In this document: positions 27,870 to 37,452 of the stretch, one piece after another | Numbering within the stretch: position 1 is the stretch's first letter | Layout of the letters: every line of letters begins with the position of its first letter | DNA from: CAWAQA01 sp963784065 | Lineage (GTDB): Bacteria; Acidobacteriota; Vicinamibacteria; Vicinamibacterales; UBA2999 | Length of the DNA stretch: 64,000 bases | Direction: 5' to 3' | NCBI GenBank assembly: GCA_963784065.1 | Contig: CAWAQA010000005.1 | Location: 1-64,000, forward strand | The notes under the pieces: model-generated | What the model saw: only the letters and a program-made list of their open reading frames with translations | What the model was told of the DNA's origin: nothing | Database searches by the model: none | Translations under genes and position numbers: made by a program

Positions 27870-28360
27870 CCGCGGAAGCGATTGCTTTCTGGTGCCTCGC
27901 TGCCGTCCTCGTCGGGTCCGCGCTCGCGGTCGTCCTCTCGACCAATCTCTTTCACGCGGTGCTGTGGCTGGCGCTCGCGCTGACGGGAACGGCGGGCGTG
28001 TTCCTGCTGCTCAACGCCGAATTCCTCGCCGCCGTGCAGCTGCTGCTCTATGCCGGTGGCATCGTGACCATCGTCGTGTTCGCCATCGTCGTCACGGAGC
28101 GGCTCGTCGGCGAGCGCATCACGCAGACCAACCGCCGCATCGCCGGCGGGGCGGTGGTGGCGGCCGCGCTCCTCGGCCTTCTCGTGAACGCCATCTGGCA
28201 GCAGCCGCTCGCCCTCACGAAGCCGCCGATGGAAGGCGACGTGACCAGGATGATCGGTGAACGCGTCCTGACGCAGTTCGTGCTGCCGTTCGAGCTGCTT
28301 GCCATGCTGATGCTCGCGGCACTCCTGAGCGCCATCTACTTCGCGCGCCCGGAAGACTGA
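27866..28360 (+). CDS. nuoJ: NADH-quinone oxidoreductase subunit J
   Basis: ATG overlapping the nuoI stop. A 164-residue membrane protein with five helices; ALTGTAGVFLLLNAEFLAAV and QLLLYAGGIVTIVVFAIVV are the conserved NuoJ segments, including the glycine-rich kink of helix 3. It links the quinone site to the proton pumps. Confidence 0.92.
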   Translation: MTAEAIAFWCLAAVLVGSALAVVLSTNLFHAVLWLALALTGTAGVFLLLNAEFLAAVQLLLYAGGIVTIVVFAIVVTERLVGERITQTNRRIAGGAVVAAALLGLLVNAIWQQPLALTKPPMEGDVTRMIGERVLTQFVLPFELLAMLMLAALLSAIYFARPED

Positions 28361-28384
28361 AGACTAGCCGTTCTGGCCACGATC

Positions 28385-28684
28385 ATGCCAATTGAAGCCT
28401 ACCTGACACTGGCGGCGGTCCTCTTCTGCATCGGCCTGTTCGGCGTGGTGACGCGCCGCAATACGATCGGCATCCTGCTCGGCGTCGAGCTGATGCTGAA
28501 TGCCGTGAACATCAACCTGATCTCGTTCGCGCGGTTCAGGGGCGACGTCACCGGCATGGTGTTCACCGTGTTCACCATCTGCATCACGGTGGCGGAGGCA
28601 GCGCTCGGCCTGGCCATCGTGATCCTGCTCTTCCGCATCCGCCGCACGGTGATGGCGGATCACCTGGACCTGCTGAAGGGATGA
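28385..28684 (+). CDS. nuoK: NADH-quinone oxidoreductase subunit K
   Basis: A 99-residue subunit with three helices. GIGLFGVVTRRNTIGILLGVE-like sequence is followed by LMLNAVNINLISFARF, carrying the two conserved membrane glutamates (in GVELML and VAEAALGLAIV). It forms the fourth proton path of complex I and overlaps nuoL at its end (ATGATG). Confidence 0.93.
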   Translation: MPIEAYLTLAAVLFCIGLFGVVTRRNTIGILLGVELMLNAVNINLISFARFRGDVTGMVFTVFTICITVAEAALGLAIVILLFRIRRTVMADHLDLLKG

Positions 28685-30579
28685 TGGCCGACGCCGGCGC
28701 GCTCGCCCTCGTGTCGCTGCTGCTGCCAGCGATCTCGTTCCTCGCACTCGCCGTCGGGGTGCCCCTTCGCCGCCTCGGGCGGCCCGCCGCGTGGCTGTCG
28801 ATTGCCTGCGCGGCCGCGTCGCTCGCGGCCGCCGTGATGGCGTGGCGCGCCGCGAGCGGCGCGCCGGTCCGGCTCGTGTGGGACTGGCTCCCCGCGCAGG
28901 GCCAGGCGCTCGCGACGATCGGCGTGCTCGTCGATGCCGACTCGGCGATCATGCTCGCGCTCGTCGCGCTCGTCGCCCTCCTGGTGCAGGTCTACTCGCT
29001 CGAATATCTCAGCGACGAGGCGTCGCCGAGCCTCGGACGGTATTACACCTACCAGTCGCTCTTCGCGTTCTCGATGATGGGGCTCGTGCTGGCGCCGAAC
29101 TTCGTCCAGCTCTTCGTCTGCTGGGAACTGGTGGGACTCTGCTCGTATCTGCTGATCGGGTACTGGTATTGGAAGCCTGAGGCCGCGCGCGCGGCGGTGA
29201 AGGCGTTCTGGATCACGAAGGCCGGCGACGTCGGACTGCTCATCGGCATCGTGCTCCTGTGGCGGCAGGCGGGAACTTTCGACCTGACCGACATGCGCGC
29301 GCTCGCCGCCGGCGGCGCGCTGCCGGTGGCCGGCCTCTCGCTCATCACCTTCTGCATCTATCTCGGCGCGATGGGGAAATCGGCCCAGTTCCCGCTCCAC
29401 GTCTGGCTGCCCGATGCCATGGAAGGCCCGACGCCGGTCTCGGCGCTGATTCACGCCGCGACGATGGTGACGGCCGGCGTGTACTTGCTGCATCGGACGA
29501 GCTGGCTGTTCGCGCTCACGCCGGACGTGCTGCTCCTCGTCGCGTGGATCGGAGCCATCACCGCGCTGCTGGCGGCGGTGCTCGCGTGCGTGCAGGACGA
29601 CATCAAGCGCGTGCTCGCGTATTCCACCGTCTCGCAGCTCGGGTACATGATGACCGCGATCGGCGCCGGCTTCTCGGCGGCCGGCTTCTTCCACCTGCTC
29701 ACGCACGGCTTGTTCAAGGCGCTGCTGTTCCTCGGCGCCGGCGCGGTGATCCACGCCGTCGGCAGCAACGACCTCCCGCGCATGGGCGGCCTCGCCCGGC
29801 GCATGCCGCAGACGACGGTCGTCTTCGTCGTCGGCACGCTGGCACTGGCGGGTATTCCGCTCTTCGGCGGATTCCTTTCGAAGGAAGAGATTCTCGGCGC
29901 CGTGTGGGCTGGCGGCCTCGTCTGGCCGTTCGTCGTGCTGATGGTGGTGGCGTTCCTCACCGCGTTCTACATGTTCCGCGTCGTGTTTCTCGCCTTCTTC
30001 GCGCCGCCGCCGTCCCAGCACGTGACACATGGGGGAAGTGCCGTGCACCGGACGCCGCACGACGTCGCCGTCGTCGCGGGCGTGCACGCACACGATCCCC
30101 CTGCCGCGATGCTGGTCCCTCTGTGGACGCTGGCGCTGCTGTCGACCGCGGTCGGCGTCTATTTCACCTTCGTACACCCGGAGCAGGAGTTCGTGGCGCC
30201 CGGCTGGCTGATGCCCTTGGCGGTAGGCGTCGCCGTGGCCGGCATCCTGCTGGCGTGGCTGACGTATCAGCGCAGGGCGATTGAGCCCGAGCGGCTGGCG
30301 GCGCTCTTCGGACCGGTTCGCGAGGCGGCGCTGGCGCGCTTCTGGATCGACGACGTGTATGGCGCCGCGTACCGCGTGATGCTGCTCGGTTTTTCGAAGG
30401 CGATCGGCTGGGTGGACCGCTACGTGGTCGACGGTGTGTTGAATGTGGTCAGCGCATGGACGCTGACGGCGGGAGATAGTCTGCGCACGATCCAGACGGG
30501 GCGGGCGCAGGACTACATCTACGGCGTCGCCGTCGGCGTGCTTGCCCTCATCATCTGGATGCGGTGGGCGCTCGTATGA
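28681..30579 (+). CDS. nuoL: NADH-quinone oxidoreductase subunit L (antiporter-like)
   Basis: A 632-residue antiporter-type subunit. FVCWELVGLCSYLLIGYWYW contains the conserved membrane glutamate, AFWITKAGDVGLLIGIVLLW the broken-helix lysine region, and GKSAQFPLHVWLPDAMEGPT with PVSALIHAATMVTAGVYLL the second lysine and histidines. The long amphipathic lateral helix is expected at the C-terminal end (VDRYVVDGVLNVVSAWTLTA). A proton pump at the distal end of the membrane arm. The intact frame contrasts with genes before 19 kb. Confidence 0.95.
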   Translation: MMADAGALALVSLLLPAISFLALAVGVPLRRLGRPAAWLSIACAAASLAAAVMAWRAASGAPVRLVWDWLPAQGQALATIGVLVDADSAIMLALVALVALLVQVYSLEYLSDEASPSLGRYYTYQSLFAFSMMGLVLAPNFVQLFVCWELVGLCSYLLIGYWYWKPEAARAAVKAFWITKAGDVGLLIGIVLLWRQAGTFDLTDMRALAAGGALPVAGLSLITFCIYLGAMGKSAQFPLHVWLPDAMEGPTPVSALIHAATMVTAGVYLLHRTSWLFALTPDVLLLVAWIGAITALLAAVLACVQDDIKRVLAYSTVSQLGYMMTAIGAGFSAAGFFHLLTHGLFKALLFLGAGAVIHAVGSNDLPRMGGLARRMPQTTVVFVVGTLALAGIPLFGGFLSKEEILGAVWAGGLVWPFVVLMVVAFLTAFYMFRVVFLAFFAPPPSQHVTHGGSAVHRTPHDVAVVAGVHAHDPPAAMLVPLWTLALLSTAVGVYFTFVHPEQEFVAPGWLMPLAVGVAVAGILLAWLTYQRRAIEPERLAALFGPVREAALARFWIDDVYGAAYRVMLLGFSKAIGWVDRYVVDGVLNVVSAWTLTAGDSLRTIQTGRAQDYIYGVAVGVLALIIWMRWALV

Positions 30580-32111
30580 ACGGGATTCCGGTCCTCTCGG
30601 TCATGACCTGGGCGCCGTTTGTCAGCGCCATCGTCATCATGTTCTTCGCGCGCCACCGGCCGCTGCTCGTGCGCTGGACCGCGGTGGCGGGCGCCGCCGT
30701 GTCGCTGGTCGCGTCGCTCTGGGTGTACGTCGCGTATGACGGAGCGGCGGCCGGGTACCAGTTCCGCGAGGAGGTCTCGCTCGTTCCGCAGCTCGGCATC
30801 TCCTATCTCGTCGGCATCGACGGCATCAGCGCGCTCATGTCGCTGCTCACGTCGATCATCATCTTCGCGGGCGTTTTTGCCTCGTGGACCGTCAAGGAGC
30901 GCAGCCAGGAGTTCTACGCGCTGCTGCTCATCCTGGTCACCGGCGTTTACGGCGTGTTCGTGTCGCTCGACCTGTTCGTCTTCTTCCTGTTCTACGAGAT
31001 CGCCGTGCTGCCGATGTACCTGCTCATCGGTATCTGGGGCTCGTCAGGGCACGTCCGGCCGCAGGGCATTTTCGGCTGGGCGATGGGACGGACCGGCGTG
31101 GGCACCAAGGAATACGCCGCGATGAAGCTGACGCTGTACCTGCTCTTCGGGTCGGCGTTCATTCTCGTCGGCATCCTCGCGCTGTATGTCGCGGGCGGCT
31201 CACGCTCGTTTTCGCTCCTCGCCCTCGAGGGCATCCAGTTCGATTCCACCCTGCAGACGTGGGTGTTCCTGGCGTTCTACATCGGCTTCGGCATCCTCGC
31301 CGGCATCTGGCCGCTGCACACCTGGTCACCCGACGGACATGCCTCGGCGCCGACCGCGGTGTCGATGCTGCACGCCGGCGTGCTGATGAAGCTCGGCGCC
31401 TACGGCGTGGTGCGCCTGGGGATGGGGCTGCTTCCGGACGCTGCGGTGGATTGGGCCTGGCTCGTCGGAACGATTGCCTGCATCAACATCGTGTACGGCG
31501 CGCTGAGCGCGATGGCGCAGACCGATTTGAAATACGTCATCGCCTACTCCTCCGTGTCGCACATGGGGGTGGTGATGCTGGGTGCGGCCACGCTGACCGA
31601 GCACGGCCTCAATGGCGCCGTCTTCCAGATGTTCGCCCACGGGATCATGACCGGGCTGTTCTTCGCGCTCGTCGGGCTCGTCTACGAGAAGGCGCATTCC
31701 CGCGAGATCTTCAAGATGGGCGGTTTCGGCACGATGATGCCCGGCATCGCCACCGCCTTCACCATCGCCGGCCTGTCGTCGCTCGGGCTGCCGGCAACGG
31801 CGGGCTTCGTCGCCGAGTTCCTGACCTTTCTCGGGGCGTGGAGCTCCGCGTATTCCTGGTGGCTGTTCCCGGGCGTCATCGGCGCGTTCCTGACGTCGAT
31901 CTACGTGCTGCGGGTGACGCGGCAGATCTTCTGGGGGCCGAAGAGCGCCGACCCGCACTTCCACGATCTGCCCGACGCGCGAGGCCCGGAGTGGGCGGCG
32001 CTGGGGATCCTGGTATTCGTGCTCGTGCTGTTCGGCGTCGCCCCGAGCCTCGCCATCGGGCCGGTGGGCACGTCGACCGTTGTGCTGCTCGAGCGCCTGG
32101 CGGGTCGATGA
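30576..32111 (+). CDS. nuoM: NADH-quinone oxidoreductase subunit M (antiporter-like)
   Basis: The ATG at 30576 overlaps the nuoL stop. 511 residues. FVFFLFYEIAVLPMYLLIGI carries the key glutamate, GILAGIWPLHTWSPDGHASA with PTAVSMLHAGVLMKLGAYGV the central lysines, and KYVIAYSSVSHMGVVMLGAA the next conserved helix. It pumps protons in the membrane arm. A 115-base gap with no gene follows before nuoN and contains a CACAGAGGC-like repeat. Confidence 0.95.
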   Translation: MNGIPVLSVMTWAPFVSAIVIMFFARHRPLLVRWTAVAGAAVSLVASLWVYVAYDGAAAGYQFREEVSLVPQLGISYLVGIDGISALMSLLTSIIIFAGVFASWTVKERSQEFYALLLILVTGVYGVFVSLDLFVFFLFYEIAVLPMYLLIGIWGSSGHVRPQGIFGWAMGRTGVGTKEYAAMKLTLYLLFGSAFILVGILALYVAGGSRSFSLLALEGIQFDSTLQTWVFLAFYIGFGILAGIWPLHTWSPDGHASAPTAVSMLHAGVLMKLGAYGVVRLGMGLLPDAAVDWAWLVGTIACINIVYGALSAMAQTDLKYVIAYSSVSHMGVVMLGAATLTEHGLNGAVFQMFAHGIMTGLFFALVGLVYEKAHSREIFKMGGFGTMMPGIATAFTIAGLSSLGLPATAGFVAEFLTFLGAWSSAYSWWLFPGVIGAFLTSIYVLRVTRQIFWGPKSADPHFHDLPDARGPEWAALGILVFVLVLFGVAPSLAIGPVGTSTVVLLERLAGR

Positions 32112-32226
32112 TGCGATTGCTTTCCCGACGACAACGAACCGCACGGAGACAGAGGCACAGAGGCGCGCCTCTCGTTGAACGCTGTGTCTCCGGGCCGCTG
32201 CCGCCCGTGGACGAAAAGGTCATCCG

Positions 32227-33654
32227 ATGAACGTCGACTTGGGCATGCCGCTCCTGCCGGAGCTCGCGGTGCTCGCGCTGGCCGTCGTGGTGCTGGTGCT
32301 CGGCCTGGTGCAGCAAGGCGATCCCGCCCGGCGGATCGGATGGGTGACGTTCGTCGGCCTGCTGGCGATCCTCGGCCTGACGTTCCGCGCCGAGGAAGGG
32401 CGGTCGCTGCTGGCCGGCTCGTTCGTCCAGGACGGCCTGGCCATCTTCGCCAAGCAGTTGTTCCTGGCGTCCGCGGCGGTCAGTCTGCTCGGTTCGCTGA
32501 GCGTGCGGCAGGGCACCTTCGTCCGGCGCGCGGGCGAGTACCACTTCGCGCTGCTGGCGTCACTGCTCGGCATGATGGTCCTGGCCTCAGCACGCGAGCT
32601 CGTGCTCTTCTTCGTCGCGTTCGAGCTGATGTCGATTCCCCTGTTCCTGCTCACCGGGTTCCTGAAGCGGGACGCCGTCGCGCCGGAAGCGGCCCTCAAG
32701 TTCTTTCTCGTGGGCACGGCCTCGGCGGCCATCATCGTTTACGGCATGTCGTTCGTGTACGGCGTGACGGGCAGCACCGGGTTCGGCGCCATTCCCATCG
32801 CGCTCGCGGAGGGCCATCCGCTGATGCTGCTCGGGATGGGGCTGATGCTGGCGGGACTGGGCTTCAAGATCGCGGCGTTTCCATTCCACATGTGGGCGCC
32901 GGACGCGTATGAAGCGGCCAGCACTCCGTTCGTGGCCTGGCTCTCGGTGGCGCCGAAGGCCGCTGGATTCGTCGCCATCATCCGCCTGTATATCGAGGGC
33001 GTCGGACCTGCCTCGCTCGTGTGGATGCCCGTGGTGGCCGCGCTCGCCGGGATGACGATCCTGACCGGCAACCTGATGGCCATTCCGCAGCAGAACATCA
33101 AGCGGCTCCTCGCCTATTCCGGGATCGCGCACATCGGCTACATGCTGCTCGGTCTCGCTGCGCTGACGAGCAACGGCGTCGCGATGGTGCTCTTCTACCT
33201 CGTCGCGTACCTGTTCGGCAACATGGGCGCGTTCCTGGTCGTCGAGGCGGTCGCCCGCTCCGAGCAGTCCGACGGCATCGAGGCATACCGCGGCCTGGCA
33301 CAGCGCTCACCGCTGCTCGCGCTGGCGATGCTGATCTTCCTGCTGTCGCTGGGCGGGATCCCGTTCGTGGCGGGCTTCTGGGCGAAGCTGTATGTCTTCT
33401 GGGCGGCGGTCGAACGCGGCATGTACGGCCTCGTCTTTCTCGGCGCCGTACTGACCGTGGTCGCCCTCTACTACTACCTCCTCGTGGCCCGGCGGATGTA
33501 CATCGAAACACCGCTGCGGGGCGAGCCTGTGCCCGTCCCGGGCCTGCTCGGGGCCGCGATCGTCGTCTGTCTGGTGGGGGTCATCGGCATGGGGATCTAC
33601 CCAGCCCCGTGGGTAGAGGCGACACTGCGGGTCGCCTCCACGTTGGTTCCCTGA
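32227..33654 (+). CDS. nuoN: NADH-quinone oxidoreductase subunit N (antiporter-like)
   Basis: A 475-residue third antiporter-like subunit. LVLFFVAFELMSIPLFLLTG carries the conserved glutamate; LKFFLVGTASAAIIVYGMSF, MLAGLGFKIAAFPFHMWAPD with AYEAASTPFVAWLSVAPKAA, and KRLLAYSGIAHIGYMLLGLA follow in the usual order. It completes an 11-subunit set (A, B, C, D, H, I, J, K, L, M, N) with no nuoE, nuoF or nuoG. Its stop adjoins, tail to tail, a small minus-strand gene. Confidence 0.95.
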   Translation: MNVDLGMPLLPELAVLALAVVVLVLGLVQQGDPARRIGWVTFVGLLAILGLTFRAEEGRSLLAGSFVQDGLAIFAKQLFLASAAVSLLGSLSVRQGTFVRRAGEYHFALLASLLGMMVLASARELVLFFVAFELMSIPLFLLTGFLKRDAVAPEAALKFFLVGTASAAIIVYGMSFVYGVTGSTGFGAIPIALAEGHPLMLLGMGLMLAGLGFKIAAFPFHMWAPDAYEAASTPFVAWLSVAPKAAGFVAIIRLYIEGVGPASLVWMPVVAALAGMTILTGNLMAIPQQNIKRLLAYSGIAHIGYMLLGLAALTSNGVAMVLFYLVAYLFGNMGAFLVVEAVARSEQSDGIEAYRGLAQRSPLLALAMLIFLLSLGGIPFVAGFWAKLYVFWAAVERGMYGLVFLGAVLTVVALYYYLLVARRMYIETPLRGEPVPVPGLLGAAIVVCLVGVIGMGIYPAPWVEATLRVASTLVP

Positions 33655-33831
33655 CTACCCCTGCGTCTCGTCCACGTTCGCGCCGAGCACGTCCTCCGCG
33701 ATGGCGACCTCGTCGTTCGGCATGCCGTTTTCGTCGAGCGCCGGGGCGTTAGCATTGCCTTGACCGTCGGGCGCCTCGACAGCGCCTTTGTGGAGATCAG
33801 AGTCGATCTCTTCGTGCGAATGCTGAGTCAT
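33655..33831 (-). CDS. small acidic protein of unknown function
   Basis: A 58-residue open frame, ATG at 33831 after GGAGAAACC, starting MTQHSHEEIDSDLHKGAVEA and ending VLGANVDETQG. It is hydrophilic, rich in Asp, Glu, Asn and His, with no membrane helix. Start, ribosome site and codon use look genuine, but no family is recognised. It ends one base after the nuoN stop. It could be a conserved small acidobacterial protein or, less likely, a chance frame. Confidence 0.5.
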   Translation of the reverse strand: MTQHSHEEIDSDLHKGAVEAPDGQGNANAPALDENGMPNDEVAIAEDVLGANVDETQG

Positions 33832-33879
33832 GGTTTCTCCCTATGCAGGCATGGTGCCGTCCCGGTCGCAGCGGACGCG

Positions 33880-34365
33880 CTAACTTTCGGGTTTGGCGTG
33901 GCGCGGCCGGCCGAACCGGCCGACGACCGGATGCGCCACGAGCACGAAGTCGCCGTAGTGCATCTGGATGCAGTCGGTGTGGGTGCCGGCGTTGAACACC
34001 ATTTCGGGCTCGCCCACCAGGCACTCGTCTGTGAAAACTCGTTGGACGTACAACACGCCGAACGGTGGCATCGCGCCTTCCTCGCAGTCGGGGTAGAGCG
34101 TGATCATCTCCTGCGGCTGCGCCAGCCGCAGCGCCTCCGCGCCGGTGAGCGCCCGCAGCCGGTCCAGGTCGATTGCGTAGTGGGCCGGGAGGACGGCGAG
34201 AATGGGCTCCGCGTCCGCAAAGCAGACGACGGTCTTCGCCCAGCAGCGGCCGGGGACGTGCGAGACGGCCGCCCCGTGCATCGCCGTGTAGGCGGGCGGA
34301 TGCCGGAACGTGGTGTACGGAATCCGCGACTTGCTGAGAAATTCGTCTACCGAGCGCGGTCTCAT
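33880..34365 (-). CDS. YbaK/EbsC-family aminoacyl-tRNA deacylase
   Basis: A 161-residue protein with the YbaK/ProX fold: SVDEFLSKSRIPYTTFRHPP, then CWAKTVVCFADAEPILAVLP containing the catalytic-lysine region AKT, RALTGAEALRLAQPQEMITL and GAMPPFGVLYVQRVFTDECL. Such enzymes hydrolyse mischarged tRNAs such as Cys- or Ala-tRNA(Pro), or act as free-standing editing factors. It appears to be a single cytosolic gene with no operon partner. Confidence 0.82.
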   Translation of the reverse strand: MRPRSVDEFLSKSRIPYTTFRHPPAYTAMHGAAVSHVPGRCWAKTVVCFADAEPILAVLPAHYAIDLDRLRALTGAEALRLAQPQEMITLYPDCEEGAMPPFGVLYVQRVFTDECLVGEPEMVFNAGTHTDCIQMHYGDFVLVAHPVVGRFGRPRHAKPES

Positions 34366-34519
34366 AAACCTCCGCGCCGGCTTGCCGTGCCGGCCATCCG
34401 CCGAGATCGAGGAACCTTGGGGGCGACCCGGGCGGTAGTGTAGCTCAGGTTGGGTCTGCAGTCTTCGGTCTCCGGTTTCCGCCGGAGGGCGGTCCCTTTT
34501 GACCCGCCTCGCGACCGGT

Positions 34520-36664
34520 TCAGTTCACCGGAAATCCCCGCTCCTCGAACAGGGCGTTCACGTCCGGGTTCCGGCCGCGGAACCGGCGATACGCCTCGTC
34601 ACGATCGATGGCATTGCCGTCGGAGAGAATGTGCTTCCTGAGACGCCCGGCAACCGCCTGTCCCACGGCCCGCCGGCCTCCAGGAACGCCTGCCACGTAT
34701 CGGCGGCCATGACGTCCGACCACAGGTAGCTGTAGTAGCCCGCCGAGTAGACCTCGGTGCCGAACAGGTGGTCGAAGTGCGGCAGCCGGTGGCGCATCGC
34801 GACCTCTCGCGGCATGCCGATACGCTCGAGCACCTCCCGCTCGAACCCGGCGAGGTCGGTGATGCGGTCGCGCCGCGTGTGCAGCTCCATGTCGACGATC
34901 GCCGACGAGAGAGATTCCACCGTCGCATATCCCTGGTTGAACTTGCCCGACTGGTGAATCTTGTTCACGAGCGTCTGCGGCATCGGCTCTCCTGTCCTGG
35001 CGTGCCGTGCGAATCGGTCGAGCACCTCCCGCGTGAGCAGCCACGCCTCGTTGACCTGCGATGGATACTCCACGAAATCGCGCGGCGTGTTCGTCAGGCC
35101 AGGGTAACGGATGTCCTGCAGCAGTGCGTGCAGCGCGTGACCGAACTCGTGAAAGAGCATCTTCGCGTCGTCGAGCGAGATCAGCACCGGTTCGCCGGGG
35201 GCGCCCTTCACGAAATTGTTGTTGTTCGACGTCAGCGCGGTCACCGCGCCGTCGAAGCGGCTCTGCGGGCGAAACCGCGTCGTCCACGCGCCCGACCGCT
35301 TGCCGGGCCGGGCAAAGTTGTCCAGATAGAAAAGCCCGAGGCGCGTGCCGGTGCTGCGATCGGTGGCTTCCCACACCCGCACGTCGGGGTGATAGACCGG
35401 GACGCGTCCGGTGATCTCGGTGAAGGCAATGCCGTACGGCTCGTTCGGCCGACCACATGGCCGCCGCGACCATGTTGGTCAGCTCGAAATACGGCTTGAT
35501 CTCCGCCTGGTTGAGGTCGTACCTCGCCGAACGCACCTTTTCCGCGAAATACAGGTAATCCCACGGCTCGAAGCGGCCGGTGATCCCTTCCGCGGCGGCG
35601 ATCGCCTGCATGTCGGCCACTTCCTCCTTCACGCGTGCAACAGCTGCGGGCCACACTTGCATCAGCAACGTTTGCGCGGATTTCGGATCGAGCGCCATCG
35701 TGTCTGCCATCCGCCACTGCGCATGAGTGGCGTAACCGAGCAGCGCCGCGCGCTCGCCGCGCAGCTGGACGATCTCAGTGCGGTCGAGTTGGTGTCGTTG
35801 CCGTCGGCGTTGTCGCCGCGGCTCTTGAACTTCTTCCAGACGCGTTCACGAAGGTCGCGGCGGGTGGAGAACATCAGGAAGGGATCCACGCTCGAGCGGG
35901 TATTGACAATGACCCACTTCCCGGAGGATGCCCCGCTGGTCGGCCGCCGCACGTGCGACGGAGACCAGTGACGCGGGCAGCCCGGCGAGATCGGCTTCGG
36001 CATCGAGCACGGTCCAGGTGTTCTCGTCGGCGAGAATCCTGGTTCTGAACACCGCATACAACTTCACCAGTTCCTGGTTGATCTGCGACAAGCGGTCCTT
36101 TTGCGCCGCATCCAGGGTCGCGCCTTTGCGCACGTACTGCTCGAATACCCGGGTGGCGAGCCGCTTCTGGTCCGGCGCCAGGTTCGACGATGGCAGGGAG
36201 CGATGGACTGTCTCGATGCGCGCGAACAGGCCGCGGTTGAAGACGGTCGCATCAGCGGTCTCTGAAAGCCTGGGGCGCCACTCGCGCTCGAGGCTTTGAT
36301 ATTCGGGCGTGACGATGTTCTGCCGCGCGATATCGAAGAGCTGGGAGACCCGCTCACGCATGGCGCCAGCCCGCTCCAGCGCGGCGATCGTGTTCTCGAA
36401 GGTCGGCGGCTCGGAATTGGCGGCAATGGCGTCGATCTCGCGACGCTCCTCGGCCATCGCCATCTCGAACGCCTCAGGGAACAAGGACGGCCGCAGCTGA
36501 TCGAAGGGCGGTACGCCGCCGTACGCGCCCGACCATGGAGCGACGAGCGGATTGGACGAGACAGCCGGCGTCGGGATTTCACGGGCGGCGGCTCGTGGCA
36601 TCGAGGCGCCGACGGCCGCCAGGCCTGCGGCAAGAATGTAGACGTTCCGCATGGCGGCGTTCAT
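34520..36664 (-). CDS. M3-family zinc metallopeptidase (peptidyl-dipeptidase type), frameshifted
   Basis: A signal peptide (MRNVYILAAGLAAVGASMP) starts at 36652, or 36664 with three extra residues. The N-terminal domain has PPTFENTIAALERAGAMRER and AAQKDRLSQINQELVKLYAV. After breaks near 35920, 35770 and 35440 the catalytic part follows: WEATDRSTGTRLGLFYLDNF, then MLFHEFGHALHALLQDIRY, the HExxH zinc site, and VEYPSQVNEAWLLTREVLDR with the third ligand Glu. The end is displaced once more near 34670 (YRRFRGRNPDVNALFEERGF). Joined length is about 714 residues, as for Dcp and oligopeptidase A relatives. It is probably periplasmic. Confidence 0.85.
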
Positions 36665-36737
36665 GGAATTCGAGTGGAACAGGGATCTGGCGGCCGGGAA
36701 ACGGCCGCCAGACGGATTCGGAGGATCTATCGGCGTT

Positions 36738-37334
36738 TCAGAGGTTTTTGTTTACCTGCGCCCAGTTGACCACGTTCCACCATGCAGCGATGTAGTCGGG
36801 GCGGCGGTTCTGGTACTTGAGGTAGTAGGCATGCTCCCAGACGTCGGTGCCGAGAATCGGCGTCTTCCCCTCCATCAGCGGGTTGTCCTGATTGGGCGAG
36901 CTCGTGATGGAGAGCTTACCGCCGTCGTTCAGCAGCCAGACCCAGCCACTGCCGAAGCGGCCGACGCCGGCCTTGCCCCACTGGTCCTTGAATGCGTCGA
37001 AGCTGCCGAAGGACGCAGTGATGGCGTCCGCGATCTTCCCGCTCGGGGCGCCGCCGGCGTTCGGAGCCATCCACTCCCAGAACCGGCTGTGATTCCAGTG
37101 CCCGCCGCCGTTATTGCGGACCGCCGTGCGAATGTCCTCGGGCACCGAGTTGATGCTGCGACACAGCTCGTCGATGCTCTTGCCGTGCAGCTCGGGATGC
37201 TTGTCGAGCGCCGCGTTCAGGTTGGTGACGTAAGCCTGGTGGTGCTTCCCGTGATGAATCTCCATCGTCTTCGCGTCGATGTGCGGCTCGAGGGCGGCGA
37301 AGTCGTACGGGAGCTTGGGAAGTTCGTGCGCCAT
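36738..37334 (-). CDS. sodA: Fe/Mn superoxide dismutase
   Basis: A 198-residue SOD from MAHELPKLPYDFAALEPHI. Metal ligands are visible: His27 (TMEIHHGKHHQAYV), the His in NNGGGHWNHSRFWEWM, and the Asp and His in DVWEHAYYLKYQNRR. FGSGWVWLLNDGGKL is also conserved. The metal (Fe, Mn or cambialistic) cannot be fixed, although GGGHWNHSRFW resembles Mn forms. No signal peptide, so it is cytosolic. A GGCGGGTCC...GGACCCGCC palindrome lies in the spacer upstream. Confidence 0.95.
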   Translation of the reverse strand: MAHELPKLPYDFAALEPHIDAKTMEIHHGKHHQAYVTNLNAALDKHPELHGKSIDELCRSINSVPEDIRTAVRNNGGGHWNHSRFWEWMAPNAGGAPSGKIADAITASFGSFDAFKDQWGKAGVGRFGSGWVWLLNDGGKLSITSSPNQDNPLMEGKTPILGTDVWEHAYYLKYQNRRPDYIAAWWNVVNWAQVNKNL

Positions 37335-37452
37335 GAATCCTCCTCTGTACGCCGGGTCCACAAGGACACGGCCTACGCACGCGGCATTCAGGACACGACG
37401 TACGTAGGGCGGGTCCTGTTGGGACCCGCCAACCGCACATGGTACTCGGAGC

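Noticed and set aside
34436..34480. TGTAGCTCAGGTTGGG, tRNA-like
   Set aside because: No cloverleaf can be formed around it; chance similarity to a D-arm.
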